From: Casuarina equisetifolia
Lineage: Eukaryota; Streptophyta; Magnoliopsida; Fagales; Casuarinaceae
Length of the DNA: 64,000 bases
Assembly: GCA_028551475.1 (NCBI GenBank)
Contig: CM052361.1
Span: 13,895,501 to 13,959,500 of the forward strand
Reading direction: 5' to 3'
Part shown: piece after piece, positions 21,958 through 33,454 of the stretch
How positions within the stretch are numbered: the first letter of the stretch is position 1
Layout of the letters: each line of letters opens with the position of its first letter
Notes under the pieces: model-generated
What the model saw: only the letters and a program-made list of their open reading frames with translations
Databases searched by the model: none
What the model was told of the DNA's origin: nothing
Translations under genes and position numbers: made by a program

Positions 21958-23852
21958 GCAATAATGTGAAGGATAGTTGGCTGAAAACTATAAAGTAAGT
22001 GCTTCTTGGGAGGCAACCTAAGTACTTTATGGTCTTTTGGTTAGAAATTTGTAACAAATGTTCATCACAAGTCCATGTTGGTTGCCTGCAATCAAGGGAG
22101 TTTTCCTTGTTCTTTCCTTTATATTGCTATGTTTTCTTTTAACATTGACAAGAATGATTCATTCAAGTTTAAGGGTGCTACTATTATTGTTGGAAGTGTG
22201 CTATTTTGTGGGGTTGTGTTGGAGGTTATATGTTGTGATAGTTGTGGTTATGTTGGAAGTATATTGAGAGTGTATTGGAAGTTTTTTTGTTGTGTTGGAA
22301 GTGTTGTGTTGAAATTTTCTATTTTGTGTTAAAATGTTATGGTAAAAGTCTTTTTTTTTTCTATGATGGACCATGATCACCATGATTCAATTCTTTATTG
22401 TGAATTCTTGGCAATTCTTAAGAAGATGTAGATTTTGTTTAAACCTGCAATTGTGGTATGATGTAAGTGTGATTCTGATTATGTTGATTCACTTATTAAG
22501 CACTAAAAGTCTATATTTTCTTTGAAATTGTGTGTATCTCTAAAGAACATTCATATGAAGTATGTGATTTTCTTGGATCTCACCCAGATCTTAGAATTTG
22601 CTTGATTTTCTCTTAAGGCAAAATCTTAAGTTGCATCTAACTGAGAAAATGATTTAGGCCATTTTTGGATTAATTGAGCCTTTCAAGCTAACCTTATTTA
22701 CTTATCCCTAGCACCCCACTAAGCCTTATTCTTATCCTAATTTTGTTTAGTGACACCTGCATATATATCTCTTAGCCTTTTTATCAATTTATCCTATTGT
22801 CTTATTCTTATGAACGTATTGACTTCTAATGTATACAATTTATTTGAGCATAATAGAACTTGAGGGGAAGGATGTAATATGGGAAGAAGTTGATTGCAAT
22901 GATTGTATATGTCATAGTATGTTGTTTTTATAAATGTATATGCAAATGAAAAAAAAAAAGAAAAAAGAAAAGAAAATAAAATAAAATAAAAAGACAAGAC
23001 AAGAAAAGGCATTTGCTTTAAGATGGAATAATCCCATTATCTTTTGTTAGATTCTAGTCACACAGTTCTCTAAAAGAGATGTTTGAGCATTGTAATTGAA
23101 TATCATTGGTAAGAAAGGATTGAGGTGGCTATACTTAAGTAATTTTGCTTTGCTTTACTATTGCACACATGATTCTAGCTTTTATTAATGTCAAAGCATG
23201 CTTGGACAGGGAAGAATGAGAATAACGAATGGCAGAAAGATTATCTTCATGGAGTAAATAGGTAGAGTTCTAATGAGATCCTAGAAAGTAATATGGTCAT
23301 GAGTTATTTGAGTCTAAATGACTTCCATCTTACCCTTAGCCTAGTCTTACATTACAAGCTTATGAAAGTCCTATTGATTCTTGGTTAGATGATTGGTTTA
23401 CATTAGTGGATAGAGGAATGAAAAGTAAACCTTCAAGGTTTGGTTAAAGATTTTAAGAGATTGCATATTAATGTGGATCTATTTGAAATGCATGTAATTA
23501 AGAAAAATTACAGATTTACACACATAGACATGTGATTAACATAGTTAAAAATTTGTCTTACCTTATAAACCAATTGCAATATTTGGATGGAAGTTATATT
23601 TTTCTTTCAATTGTCAAGTTGAGCAATTATAGGAGAAGATCATAGACTAATGTATATGTTGTTAAGTACTTTTGCTCGAGGATGAGCAAAATGTTAAGTT
23701 TAGGGGTGTTTGGGAGAATATCATAAAGTGATTGGTTGTGTTGTTAGAATATGTTGTTTAGTGCCTTTTATATGTAATTTTTTTTATGTTGTCATAATAT
23801 GTTGTTTAAAGCTTTTGCTCAAGGACAAGCAAAATGTTAATTTTAAAGGTGT
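21958..23852 (+). other. Element D 3' non-coding region
   Basis: It is homologous to 15064-16672 of B (shared GGCTGAAAACTATAAAG block near 21980) and carries no gene. A low-complexity stretch of repeated TTGGAAGT-like units runs from about 22190 to 22310. A-rich runs lie at 22945-22995. The polypurine tract before the 3' LTR is decayed. Confidence 0.65.
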
Positions 23853-25360
23853 TGATAACTCTATTTTAGATAGGGTTATTGTGACTATTTTAAGCATAAT
23901 CTTTTAGATTTGTATTTTAAGTATTTGTTAAATTAGATATGCATTTGTCTATATTTATGCATATTTTGTCATTTCAAGCAAAAAACCCAAAATAGGTGAA
24001 AGAGTGGGAAAAAAAGCATCTAACCTAAAGAAGAGAAAGAAAACAAAAGAAATAGAGATTTACCATGTATTGGCTAATGAAGGAAGGAAAGCACATGTGA
24101 ACAAAACAAAAAAAAAATATAGAAAAGAAAGGGCAATTTATTGCGAGAGAGGCAGACCAAACAAGGAGTGGATTATCATGCGAAACTCAAAAAAGGGAAG
24201 AGAGAGAAACAAAAAAAAAAAAGAAGTCTTTTCATCGAGTAGGTGATGTGTGGTCAGGACGTGATTGGCTGGAAACTCACCAGAAGAGTGGCCGCACTCG
24301 ACAGCATAGGTCTCTAAGAGTGCCCAATGGTCATGCTCTTTTTTGATGAAGCATTGCAACCCACCAAATCTATGCTTTTTTCCATCAAATCTATACATTT
24401 TTTAGGAAATTTAGGTGATTTAGATTGGCACTCAAGGGACCTTGATCTAGCTTTCCTGGCATTTTTTTTTGCAAAAAAGTGGCAGTGTGGTGTTGTATGG
24501 CGGCACGTGGCGACAATGCCTGAAAGCACGTTTCAGCTCATTTTCTTCCCTTCTTCTTGATGTGTAGATTTGTGTAAACTTTTATTGAATTGAAGACATT
24601 TTGGTGACAACTTTCATGTTTTTAATTTGAAGAATATTTTATTCAATTTCTAGCATTATTTTTGTTTATGTAAATACTATATTTTAGTTTGTTGTGTTAA
24701 AGCTATGATGTAATGTGATTACAATGATATGAATGTATAATATTTTGTTTCATGAGATATTCTGTGAATGTGAAGTTGTATGTTGTTGAGCTTAATGCAT
24801 TTGAGTAATTAGCTACCAATTAGATAAGTTGATTTGCATGTTAGAGAGCGATAGAAAATGACATATAGTTGTTTCTTGTAATGTGTAACCATAATTTAAT
24901 ATGGATAGACATATACCATATGGTTTGTGTGACTTTAGGTGTAAATTGGAATATTCACAAATCTTAAAGCACTTAGTTGATTTCAATTCACATGTAGAAC
25001 TACAGTGAGTTTATGAGCTAAGTAGGTTTACTATACCTAGACATAGGATAGTAAATAAATTAAGAAATTCCATCATTGCATGAGTAGAATCAATCTTACA
25101 AACATGAATAATCTACATTTATATTTAGTAATTAAGTGAAATCGGATGCTCTAACATGTTTCAATTATCAAGTTTAGATTAAATTTGGTTGTTTAATTCA
25201 TTTTTTACCATTTTGAGTTGCTAGATAACTCTAGGAATTATTTTTCATTAGTAATTAATTAGCTTAATAATCACCAATCTTTATGAGACAATACTTATAT
25301 TTATCATTATATTACTTGTTTGACATATACATTTGCATGTAAGAAAGATTTCACCAAACA
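23853..25360 (+). repeat. 3' LTR of element D
   Basis: A 1508-bp copy of the LTR at 18526-20182, ending TTTCACCAAACA. It contains poly-A runs at 24110 and 24210. It is followed by ACTAT, the degraded partner of GTTAT at 18521-18525. Confidence 0.85.
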
Positions 25361-25365
25361 ACTAT

Positions 25366-26744
25366 CAGAAAAGGTACTACATTACCCAAGACTAATGAAT
25401 GGAGTAAAAATGAAGCTAAGATCATGAGATTAAATGCTAAAGCTATGAACATGATATATAATAGTCTAAGAGCTCAAAATTTTAATAAAGTATCCCTTTC
25501 CCTCATTGGCAAAGAGATATAGGATAAGTTAAAGGTCATTTATGAAGGTACTACAAAAGTTAAATATTCTAAAGTTACTATGCTTACACATGATTATAAG
25601 TTGTTTGGTATGAATGATCTTGATACTATTAGTGAAATGTTTGGTAGATTTACTCAAATAGTTTCTGAACTTAAATTTCTAGGAAAGACATATACAAATG
25701 AAGAAATGGTTAGAAAAATTTTTGTTTCTTTACCTGAAAGTTGGGACCCTAAAAAGATGGCAATAGAGGAAGCACATGACCTAGATAAGCTGACCTTAGA
25801 TGATCTACTAGGATCATTAAAGACTCATGAAATGCAACTAATGAGAAGAACAAGAGAAAAAGAAAATAGAAAAACAATTGCCTTAAAAATAGATGTAGAA
25901 AAAATTGATGAACTACAATTCAAAAATGATGAGATTGCCATGATAGTTAGGAGATTTAGAAAATTTCTTAGGAAAGGCTTTAATAAGAATGTAGGGAGAG
26001 AGAAATACAGGAAACTAGGGACAATATATGTTTTGAATGTAGAAAACTTGGTCATGTTAAGGTTGACTACCGTTTGCTTAAAAAGAAAAATAATAAAAAG
26101 AAAGTCATGATTGTTGCTTGGGATGGTGAGAGCTTAACATCAGAAGAGGAGGAACAAGAAAAGGTCACACATCTATGTCTTACTGCAACAGAGGCCATTG
26201 AAGATGAAAAACTCGAGGTAAATGATACTAAACTCCCAAATGATATAAGTTGTGGTATGTAAACAAGACAAAAAGTAAATATAGGAAATTAAGAGAAAAA
26301 TACAAATCTATAAAAGCTGAAACTATGCATGATAAAAGTGTTTTAACTCTACATCTCCTTTACCTAGAAATCATGATGTACTTGAAAATGCTTAGATGAA
26401 ACCTAATGTATGTTCTATGATCAATACATGTTCTAACTTAAAGAATAAGAGTGATAATGCTGAAACTATTTGCACTAAATCTGATATAGTAAGTCTAAAT
26501 ATGAGAATATGTGAATTAGAAAAGGAGAAACAAGAAATATAGCTAAAATTGGATGACATCACTTTGCTATTAAAGAAATTTACAAAATTTAGTGTCATGT
26601 TAGAAAAAATGCTACAATCACAAATAGGCACATATGATAAAGTTGGTATAGGTTACAAATCAAATGAAAATTCATAATCCTTCACTAAATTCTTTAAAAA
26701 TAAAAATTGCACAACTCCATTACATGATAAATAGTTGATATTGG
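25366..26744 (+). pseudogene. Copia element C gag, continued
   Basis: Gag of C resumes after D: RKGTTLPKTNEWSKNEAK, NMIYNSLRAQNFNKVS, a stop at KEI-stop-DKL, then an open frame 25580-26110 with FVSLPESWDPKKMAIEEAHD and LDDLLGSLKTHEMQLMRR. The zinc knuckle (FECRKLGHVKVDY) is frameshifted and has lost its final cysteine. A coiled-coil-prone, stop-ridden stretch follows to about 26740, where element I begins in the opposite orientation. No protease, integrase or RT of C is present. Confidence 0.8.
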
Positions 26745-27603
26745 TACTTTAAAGGAAAAATATCATTTTCAAAAAAGTCTTTGTAAAAACTGGATCCTTA
26801 TCACAGATGATTGACTTTGGCATGTCACATATCTTAAAGAAAACTTGAGAAATAATGGTGGCTAAACAAGGATGCCTTAACAAAATAAAATGATTGAATT
26901 TAGATAGGTGGTCTACCATTACTAATACAAAAGTATTACCTTTAGAAAGAGGGAGACTATCTATAAATTTCATGGAGATGTCCTTCTAAACATCCTATGG
27001 AATGGTTAAAGGTTGGAATAGACTAGGTAAAGGCAAGTTTTCACTTTTGTTTTTCTAACAAATTTCACATTTGCAAATAACCTTCATTATTCCATTTTTC
27101 ATACCTTCCCAATAGAATATAGCACAAGCTTGTTGGATTGACTTGTGAACTCCTTCATGTGTGGATCCATGAATTTCTCTTAAAATAATGGGTATAAGTG
27201 GTGAGTGTTTAGGAAGATAAATATGGCCTTTCAAAAATATTATGCCATCCTTCCACTCCTATGGATCCATTCCCATGTTTTCACTTTTGATCTTCACAAA
27301 TGGGTTGTAACAAATTAAGGGTGGGACCTGATATAGCCACACATGAAGCTTATACCCTTTTCCTTGTTCATGTTAAACATCCTTATGTTACCCCTTTGTA
27401 TGTTATATTTTTAGTGCAAATTCAAGCTGCCATGTAGAGCCTTTACATGAGATTTTGACGGTTTGTAACCATTGTGGCTAAAATGTCTCCCATTATCTAG
27501 TTCTGCACTTAATAGCATTAGTTTTGGATGATTTTTCACCTTTTCATTTAGGTTGTTGTGGGATAAAGCATCTACACACTATTGCATTTCCTAAGAATAT
27601 ATT
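26745..27603 (-). pseudogene. Ty3-gypsy element I integrase, decayed
   Basis: On the minus strand, from 27300 downward: a zinc-binding stretch (HGSTHEGVHKSIQQACAIFY, then CKCEICQKNK), then the core block MKFIDSLPLSKGNTFVLVMV and DHLSKFNHFILL (frame 26973-26749), then SIICDKDPVFTKTF with the second catalytic Asp. The third (Glu) block is missing because the sequence runs into copia C. The H-x-G-x-H pattern is partly lost. 'MDFIxGLPxSxG' is typical of chromovirus-type Ty3-gypsy elements, distinct from B. Confidence 0.8.
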
Positions 27604-29376
27604 TGTTGGAAAATAAGAATTTTGTTGTGACAAAATGTATTTGTGAATATATATTTCTTGAAATATGTTTTTCATAAATGCAAAAGAAAACCACAAGAAT
27701 TAAAAGGTGTACAAATTATAATATCAATCAATGATATTATAAAGTAACCGGGTTCCTACATTTCTTAATACAATGTAATTGTATATAATGCTCTCAAGAA
27801 ATGATTTATTTAATATCATTATATAATGTCTTGAGAAAAAGCCTTATTTAGATGATGTTAAATGTGTCATACATTATGTTTGAGAAAAAATGATACTTGC
27901 TCTTGTTTGGATGAAGGTATGAAGCAATTAACTCTAGCAAAATTACTTTACTAAATCAAGACTATTATTGGAGCAAACTATGGTTCTACCAAGAACTTAT
28001 AAAATAATGCTCTCAGCCTGCTCATAATGTTCTTGGCCTACTTTCACTCTCGGCCTGCTTATAATGCTCTCAGCTTGCTCATAATGTTCTCGACCTACTT
28101 TCACTCTCGGCCTACTCATAATGCTCTCAACCTGCTCATAATGCTCTCGACTTGCTTTCACTCTTAGCCTACTCTCACTTTTGGTCCACTTATAAGGTAG
28201 CCTAGTTTGTATCACTAAATGAAACTCACCGTTTCATTTAGGCAACTTCTTTCTTAAGTTGCTCGCACGCAATGCCCTAAGATGAATGAAAGTTGATTGA
28301 AAGGAGAGAGAGATGGAGAAATAGTGCCGCTAGTGATAGAGTCCACAATAGGAGGATTCTTAAGAAAACCGGTGTTAGAATGGTTAGATTTGTGATTAAG
28401 AATAAAGATGTGAAGCTGATTTGAAGGGTGATTTGTTGTTCTAATAGGAAGAAGGCTACATTATGAGGTTTGAACATTCGAAACCCTAGCTTTACTTTTT
28501 CTATTTAAGAAGAGCTAATCAATGTTGAAGGGTTTGATACTGATGAACATCTAAAGTTTCCTTTGATTGAAGAATCACTTAATGAGCCCATCTATTTAAT
28601 CTTTCAACCTCATTCACTTTCAGTTAAATACAAGACCATGGTGGTATTGTGATTAAATAGTTTATCATTCGGATTTATTATCAATTATATCTTGTATGAC
28701 TTTGTTTATGTGCTATTTTAATTAAAAACATATATTGCACATAAACATTGGAAGGAATTCGAAACCCTAATTTGTTATAATTTAGGGATTTTGTGATAGG
28801 AGCTTTGAGTCATTATATTCCTACCATAATAGCTCCTTTAGTTTACAATATCCCATAAACCTTTATATTATTTAGGATTTGTATTTGAACTGTGATCTTT
28901 TGATCATATTTTGTAACTGTGCTTAAGAATTCCTTGAGAGAGAATTGCTTGGATTAGGGAGAACATTTTCTTCTAATTTGGTTTAAGTAAAGGAGACTTC
29001 AATAGGTTGGATTAAAGGAGAAGAGGGTGGACGTAGGACTCAAAGATTGGCTGCCAAACCACCATGGTAAATCTAGTGTTTGTTTCCTTACTATCTATTG
29101 ACTTGAATATCTCTTGCTATTTGCTACTGATTATTCTATCACTTATTTATACTACCCAACTAGTTTATTTGCTATATAGTTGTGAAATAATTGAAGATAA
29201 CTTGTTGTCCCATCTAGAACTAACGTCTTATTTGTTTAAAATTTGCTTATTCGATACTAGTTTTATTTGTGTGACTTGTTTACATACTTAGATTAATATT
29301 ATATAAAAAATAATAGGGATTAATTCTTGACTCAAACAATTCAACCTCCCTTCTTGTTAAGCCATAAAACCCAACA
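27604..29376 (+). repeat. Full-length copia solo LTR (1773 bp) with 5-bp target duplication
   Basis: It starts TGTTGGAAAATAAG and ends ...CATAAAACCCAACA, giving the inverted terminal pair TGTTGG/CCAACA, and is flanked by perfect ATATT duplications (27599-27603 and 29377-29381). It interrupts the minus-strand pol of element I between integrase and RNase H. Its 3' part matches the LTR ends before the primer-binding sites of A (3918), C (18330) and G (52872), so it is the reference LTR of that copia family. At 28010-28190 it holds an imperfect tandem array of about 30-bp units containing CTCATAATG(C/T)TCT. Confidence 0.9.
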
Positions 29377-29381
29377 ATATT

Positions 29382-29958
29382 GTATTTCAAAATCATAACC
29401 AACTAGCTTTGCCAACCAGTTTTGTTTGGTAAGGTTGAAATCCTTTGATTCTTGAGATATTGTAAACTCTTTTTGTTAGTTTGCATAATGAAATGGCTTC
29501 CTAGGAGATAGTGCCTCAAATTTTGCACAGCTAATACTAAAGCTATTAACTCACGTTCATAGGCTAAAAGTTAAAGATGTCTTCCATGTAATTTTTAATT
29601 CACAAATGCCATAGATTTTTTCTCTTGATTAAGCATTGCCCCTACCTTTTCACTAGAAGCATCACATTGTACAATAAAGGGTAATGAAATGTTTGGCATC
29701 ACAAGTGTAGAAGGCTTACTCATTTACTCTTTAAGTTGAAAGAATGCCAACTTTGATTGCTTTGTTCAACAAAAAAATTATCTCGATTAAGCATATCCAT
29801 AAGAGGTGCAATCACTCTTCCAAAATTACTAAAGATTGATTGATAATACCTAGCTAGTACAAAGAAGCCTTAAAGTTGCTTAATGGTTCTCGGTTTTGGA
29901 CAAAGGAGAATGGTTGCTATCTTGTCACAGTCCACTCCTACTCCTTCTTCAGTGATAA
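29382..29958 (-). pseudogene. Ty3-gypsy element I RNase H and RT connection, decayed
   Basis: On the minus strand the frame from 29955 down reads VTLAYVHIIITEEGVGVDCDKI, then CPKPRTIKQL, which is the 'H-x-I-S-x-x-G-V-x-x-D-P-x-K-I' and 'W-P-x-P-x-x-x-K-x-L' segment joining RT to RNase H. RNase H-like sequence with many stops follows toward 29382. Element K is inserted at 29958/29959, so RT lies on the far side at 32717-33425. Confidence 0.75.
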
Positions 29959-30537
29959 TGATGTGGACATAAGCCAAGGTAACAAGAAAGCCCAAGTTTT
30001 GTTGATTCCTATGACAAGAAATTGGGGCTACAATGTAAATCGTTGGGTCCAAGCCCAAACAGAAGAATTCTGACTTATCTGAAGTTTCCATACCTGTCAA
30101 GATTCATACTATTTTAAAATCTCTAATTTGTCGGGATCCTATCTTAATTTGGTTAGTTTGATTTTTCTTAATTTTAAGGATTTAAATTCTACTAGACTTA
30201 GGTTTTATAAATTCTAGATCCTTCTATCATTAGATTTAGCCGTCTATTTAAAGAGAGTGTTGTTTTTGTTGTAAGCAGAACTATGGAGATTGAAAAACTT
30301 ATTGAATTTCGTTTTCCTAAAGCTTTGCCTTTTAAATTTCATGCTATTACTTTTCAGCCTTTTATATTCTAGTTATCTTAATTCGTGCACATAAATTACT
30401 ATCTTTTACCTTTCAATCGTTTATTTTTCTAGTCTTTACCTTTCCAGCCTTTATATATCCGAATCTTTCTGTTATTATTCCATTCCAATCTCTCTATAAT
30501 CCAAAGCTCACTCTGTTGCCCATCACAATCCACATCA
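29959..30537 (+). repeat. 5' LTR of element K
   Basis: Begins TGATGTGGACATAAGCC and ends CCCATCACAATCCACATCA. It is followed by AGTGGTATCTAGAGCC (from 30538), an initiator-tRNA-Met-type primer-binding site with one inserted T. The central and terminal parts resemble the solo LTR at 4534-5307. Confidence 0.85.
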
Positions 30538-30699
30538 AGTGGTATCTAGAGCCAAGGTTTTGGTGAGTGAGTTATTCTAACAAATTTGTTCATCTCATCA
30601 ATTTGTTGTTTGATAACATCACCATGTTTTAAGAAGGAGATGGTTATTCTCCTTCATTCTCACCCACTCCACCATGGCTAGCTACCCATATTGTGCAGA

Positions 30700-32136
30700 A
30701 GAGTGAAATCTAAAAGATGAGAGCTAAATTCCAAGAGCTCAAACTCTTAATTCAGTAGTGCTTACCACCTCGAACAACTCAAACACCTCATTCTACTCCA
30801 CCACCACCACAAACAACACACTCGCCTTTCCAAACAACTTTACCACCACCCCAAGTATCTATACTGCAGATGCAAATATCCATTCCTTAAACACTACTCA
30901 CCCAACCATCAACCTAACCTTTTTTACTGAGAAGACCAACACCACATGCCCCTCATTACCAACAATATAGACCATACCAACCTCAGAGTTTACAACCACC
31001 CTATGTACCCCCAACATATCAACCACCACAACCTCATGTTGATGCTGAATTTGATGTGGATTCCAATGATGAAGATATTGGAGAAGAAGAAGAGGGAGGC
31101 CAGAGGAAGATGATTGAAGCCTTCATATAGACTTTTTTGAATTTGATGGCAATTTGAACTTAGATGATTTTCTTGATTGGGTTTGTACTATGGAGAGAAT
31201 CTTTGAATACAAAGACTACAGTGAGGAGAAAAAATGCAAGGTAGCTATTCTCAAACTCAAGGATTATGCTTCTCTATGATGGGACAATACAAGAAAGCTA
31301 AGGGAAAGAGATGGGTGAAGTAAAGTTAGAACCTAGGAGAAGCTCAAGAGGCTCTTGACTATGTGATTTTTTCCTAGAGAATATAAACAAAAGCTCTATC
31401 ACAAGTTGCACACTTTCAAGCAAGAAAAAAGAAATGTTGGAGAATACATCAGAGAATTTAAGAAGCTAATGATCCGATGTGATGTTCCTAAACCAATAGA
31501 GCAATCCATTCACTAATTTCTTGGAGGCTTAAATCTAGATATTACCTAGATGGTCAATTTGCAACCTTATTACTCTCTTGATGATGTGTACAAGCTGGTT
31601 GTTAAGGTTGAAAAGCAAAAAGCTACCTGAAGGCCAAGTATTTCAGCAAAGGAGATTATGTTTAGAAGGCTGCCTCAAACAACACTAGATATAGCTCTTC
31701 TAGTCAAGCTCCCAAGGAATGAGAAAAGCATAGAAACATGGAGGTCAAACACAATGAGAGTTCTCGGGCCACTACTTCCAAAAGTGAATGGTCCCAAGTA
31801 AGATGTTATAAGTGCCAAAGAGTTGGCCACCTTCAAGCTAATTACCCTAATCAAAGGGTAATGACGATGAAAGAATGGGAGGAAATTGGTAAAGTATACC
31901 AAGTGGATGAGCCATTGGAAGAAACAAAAAAGGAAGATTGCGTAGCTGAGCCAAATTCTAGTGAGCTTCTAGTCATTCGCTGCACTCTCTTTTCAAAGTT
32001 TGGTTCTCAAGATGAACAAAGAGAAAGCATCTTCCAAACGAGGTGTACCATTAAGGGCAAGGTATGTTCTATGATCATTGATGGTGGAAGTTGTACTAAT
32101 GTGGCATCCATAACACTGGTCGAAAAGTCACAAGAC
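30700..32136 (+). pseudogene. Element K gag, zinc knuckle and protease start
   Basis: A Pro/Thr/Gln-rich N-terminal stretch (30755-31030) and an acidic patch precede a Ty3-gypsy capsid segment with stops at about 31130-31500 (recognisable LDDFLDWVCTMERIFEYKD). The frame 31738-32139 carries the zinc knuckle CYKCQRVGHLQANY (last Cys changed to Tyr) and the retropepsin start CSMIIDGGSCTNVASITLVEK, with catalytic D in IIDGGS. It ends eight bases into the 3' LTR boundary region. Only this far into pol survives. Confidence 0.82.
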
Positions 32137-32711
32137 TAATGTGGACACAAGCCAAGGTAATGAGAAAGCCTAAGTTTTGTTGATTCCTATGCAAGAAATT
32201 GGGGCTATAATGTATTTCATTGGGTTTAAGCCCAAATAGAAGAATTCTAACTTATCTAGAGTTTCCATACCTGTCAAGATTCGTACTGTTTTAAAATCCC
32301 TAATTTGTTAAGATCCTATCTTAATTTGGTTAGTTTGATTTTCCTTAATTTTAAGAATCTAAATTCTACTAGACTTAAGTTTTATGAATTCTAGATTCTT
32401 CTACCATTAGATTTAATCATCTACTTAAAGAGAGTGCTATTTTAGTTGTAAACAAAATTGTGGAGATTGGAAAAGTTATTGAATTTCATTTTCCTTAAGC
32501 TTTGCCCTTTAAATTTCATGCTCTTACTTTCTAGCCTTTTATATTCCAATTATCTTAATTCATGCACTTAAATTACTGTCTTTTACCTTTCAATCATTTA
32601 TTTTTCCAATCTTTACCTTTCCAGCCTTTATATATCCAAATTTTCATGTTATTCCGTTCCAATCTCTCCATAATCCAAAGCTCACTCTATTGCCCATCAC
32701 GATATGCATCA
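32137..32711 (+). repeat. 3' LTR of element K
   Basis: It matches 29959-30537 throughout with scattered substitutions; the first dinucleotide is TA rather than TG. It abuts the protease coding sequence with no polypurine tract between. It ends ATATGCATCA and is followed by TATAA. Confidence 0.83.
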
Positions 32712-32716
32712 TATAA

Positions 32717-33425
32717 TATGTCCATGGAATTTCATTTTGGACTTGGCAAATTCATATTTCAATTCCTTAAGCACTAGTTGGTGAGATTGGAAGGTTTCAA
32801 AAACCACCTTGCGATGATGCGAGTGTTCCTCCATTCTTTAACTATTAATCAAAATATCATTAAAAAAATAGAGGTAAGGATGGAATACTGTATTGATTAA
32901 TGCTTGAAAAGTAGATAGGGCATTGGTGACACTAAAGGGCATCACTAGAAATTCGTAATGCCTTTGGTGAGTTCTGCAAGCCATTTTATGTACATCTTCG
33001 AGAGACATTTTGACTTAATAGTATATCAAATGAAGATCCAATTTTGAGAAGACCTTGGCCTTATATAATTCATCCAATAGTTAATCAATGGTAGCCATGG
33101 GAAAATAATCCTTAATGGCATGACTATTTAAGGCCATATAGTTGGCATATAAGTGCCAAGAACCATATTTCTTTTTCACCAACAAGATTGAACAAGAGAA
33201 CAAACTAGTACTTGGTTGTATCACCCTAGTTTGCAACAATTCCTCCACCATTTTCTCAATTGCAGCTTTCTAGAAGTGGGGATAATGATAAGGCTAGATA
33301 GCTACTGACTTTTGAGGATCCTTAGCAATATATGATGATAGTGACTTCTAACTGGTTCTAGACCACTCAACTTGGCAAGTAATTTTTGAAATCTTTGAAT
33401 CAATTCTTGTATGGTTGGGGTTACT
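32717..33425 (-). pseudogene. Ty3-gypsy element I reverse transcriptase, decayed
   Basis: On the minus strand from about 33425 down: PVRSHYHHILL, then KAAIEKMVEELLQTRVIQPS, LLVKKKYGSWHLYANYMALN, FSKLDLHLIYY (first catalytic Asp in SKLDL), HYEFLVMPFSVTNALSTFQ, and FFNDILINS, where the catalytic pair F-x-D-D has become N-D. HSHHRKVVFETFQSHQLVLKEL ends the domain at the K insertion point. The strings are canonical chromovirus-type RT. A few stops and the D-to-N change mark it as dead. Confidence 0.85.
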
Positions 33426-33454
33426 AGAGTAAAGATGTACTGAATTCTAAGTTG

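Larger units (their letters stand above)
18526..25360 (+). mobile_element. Element D: pol-deleted relative of B, nested in copia C
   Basis: The LTRs are 18526-20182 and 23853-25360, starting TGATAACTCTATTTTGTATAG / TGATAACTCTATTTTAGATAG and ending ...AAACA. The internal region is only 3.67 kb: leader, a decayed gag, then a jump from the Gag/protease junction (about 21940) straight into the 3' non-coding region. Protease core, RT, RNase H and integrase are absent. The flanks GTTAT (18521-18525) and ACTAT (25361-25365) would be a target duplication with two changes; the copia gag reads across them (AWQVI then RKGT). It would have needed enzymes from an autonomous relative such as B. Confidence 0.82.
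29959..32711 (+). mobile_element. Element K: gag/protease-only Ty3-gypsy element nested in I
   Basis: The LTRs are 29959-30537 (579 bp) and 32137-32711 (575 bp), starting TGATGTGGAC / TAATGTGGAC and ending CACATCA / TGCATCA. The 5-bp flanks are GATAA (29954-29958) and TATAA (32712-32716), one mismatch. The internal 1.6 kb has a primer-binding site, gag, zinc knuckle and protease start, then the 3' LTR follows immediately. RT, RNase H, integrase and a polypurine tract are missing. Either pol was lost by deletion after insertion, or a defective copy was mobilised by relatives. Confidence 0.83.

Noticed and set aside
22058-22332. Overlapping hydrophobic ORFs in the 3' region of element D
   Set aside because: They come from a low-complexity TTGGAAGT-like stretch and are not conserved in element B.
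28010-28200. A CRISPR-like array
   Set aside because: The repeated units are imperfect and contiguous without unique spacers, inside a plant copia LTR.
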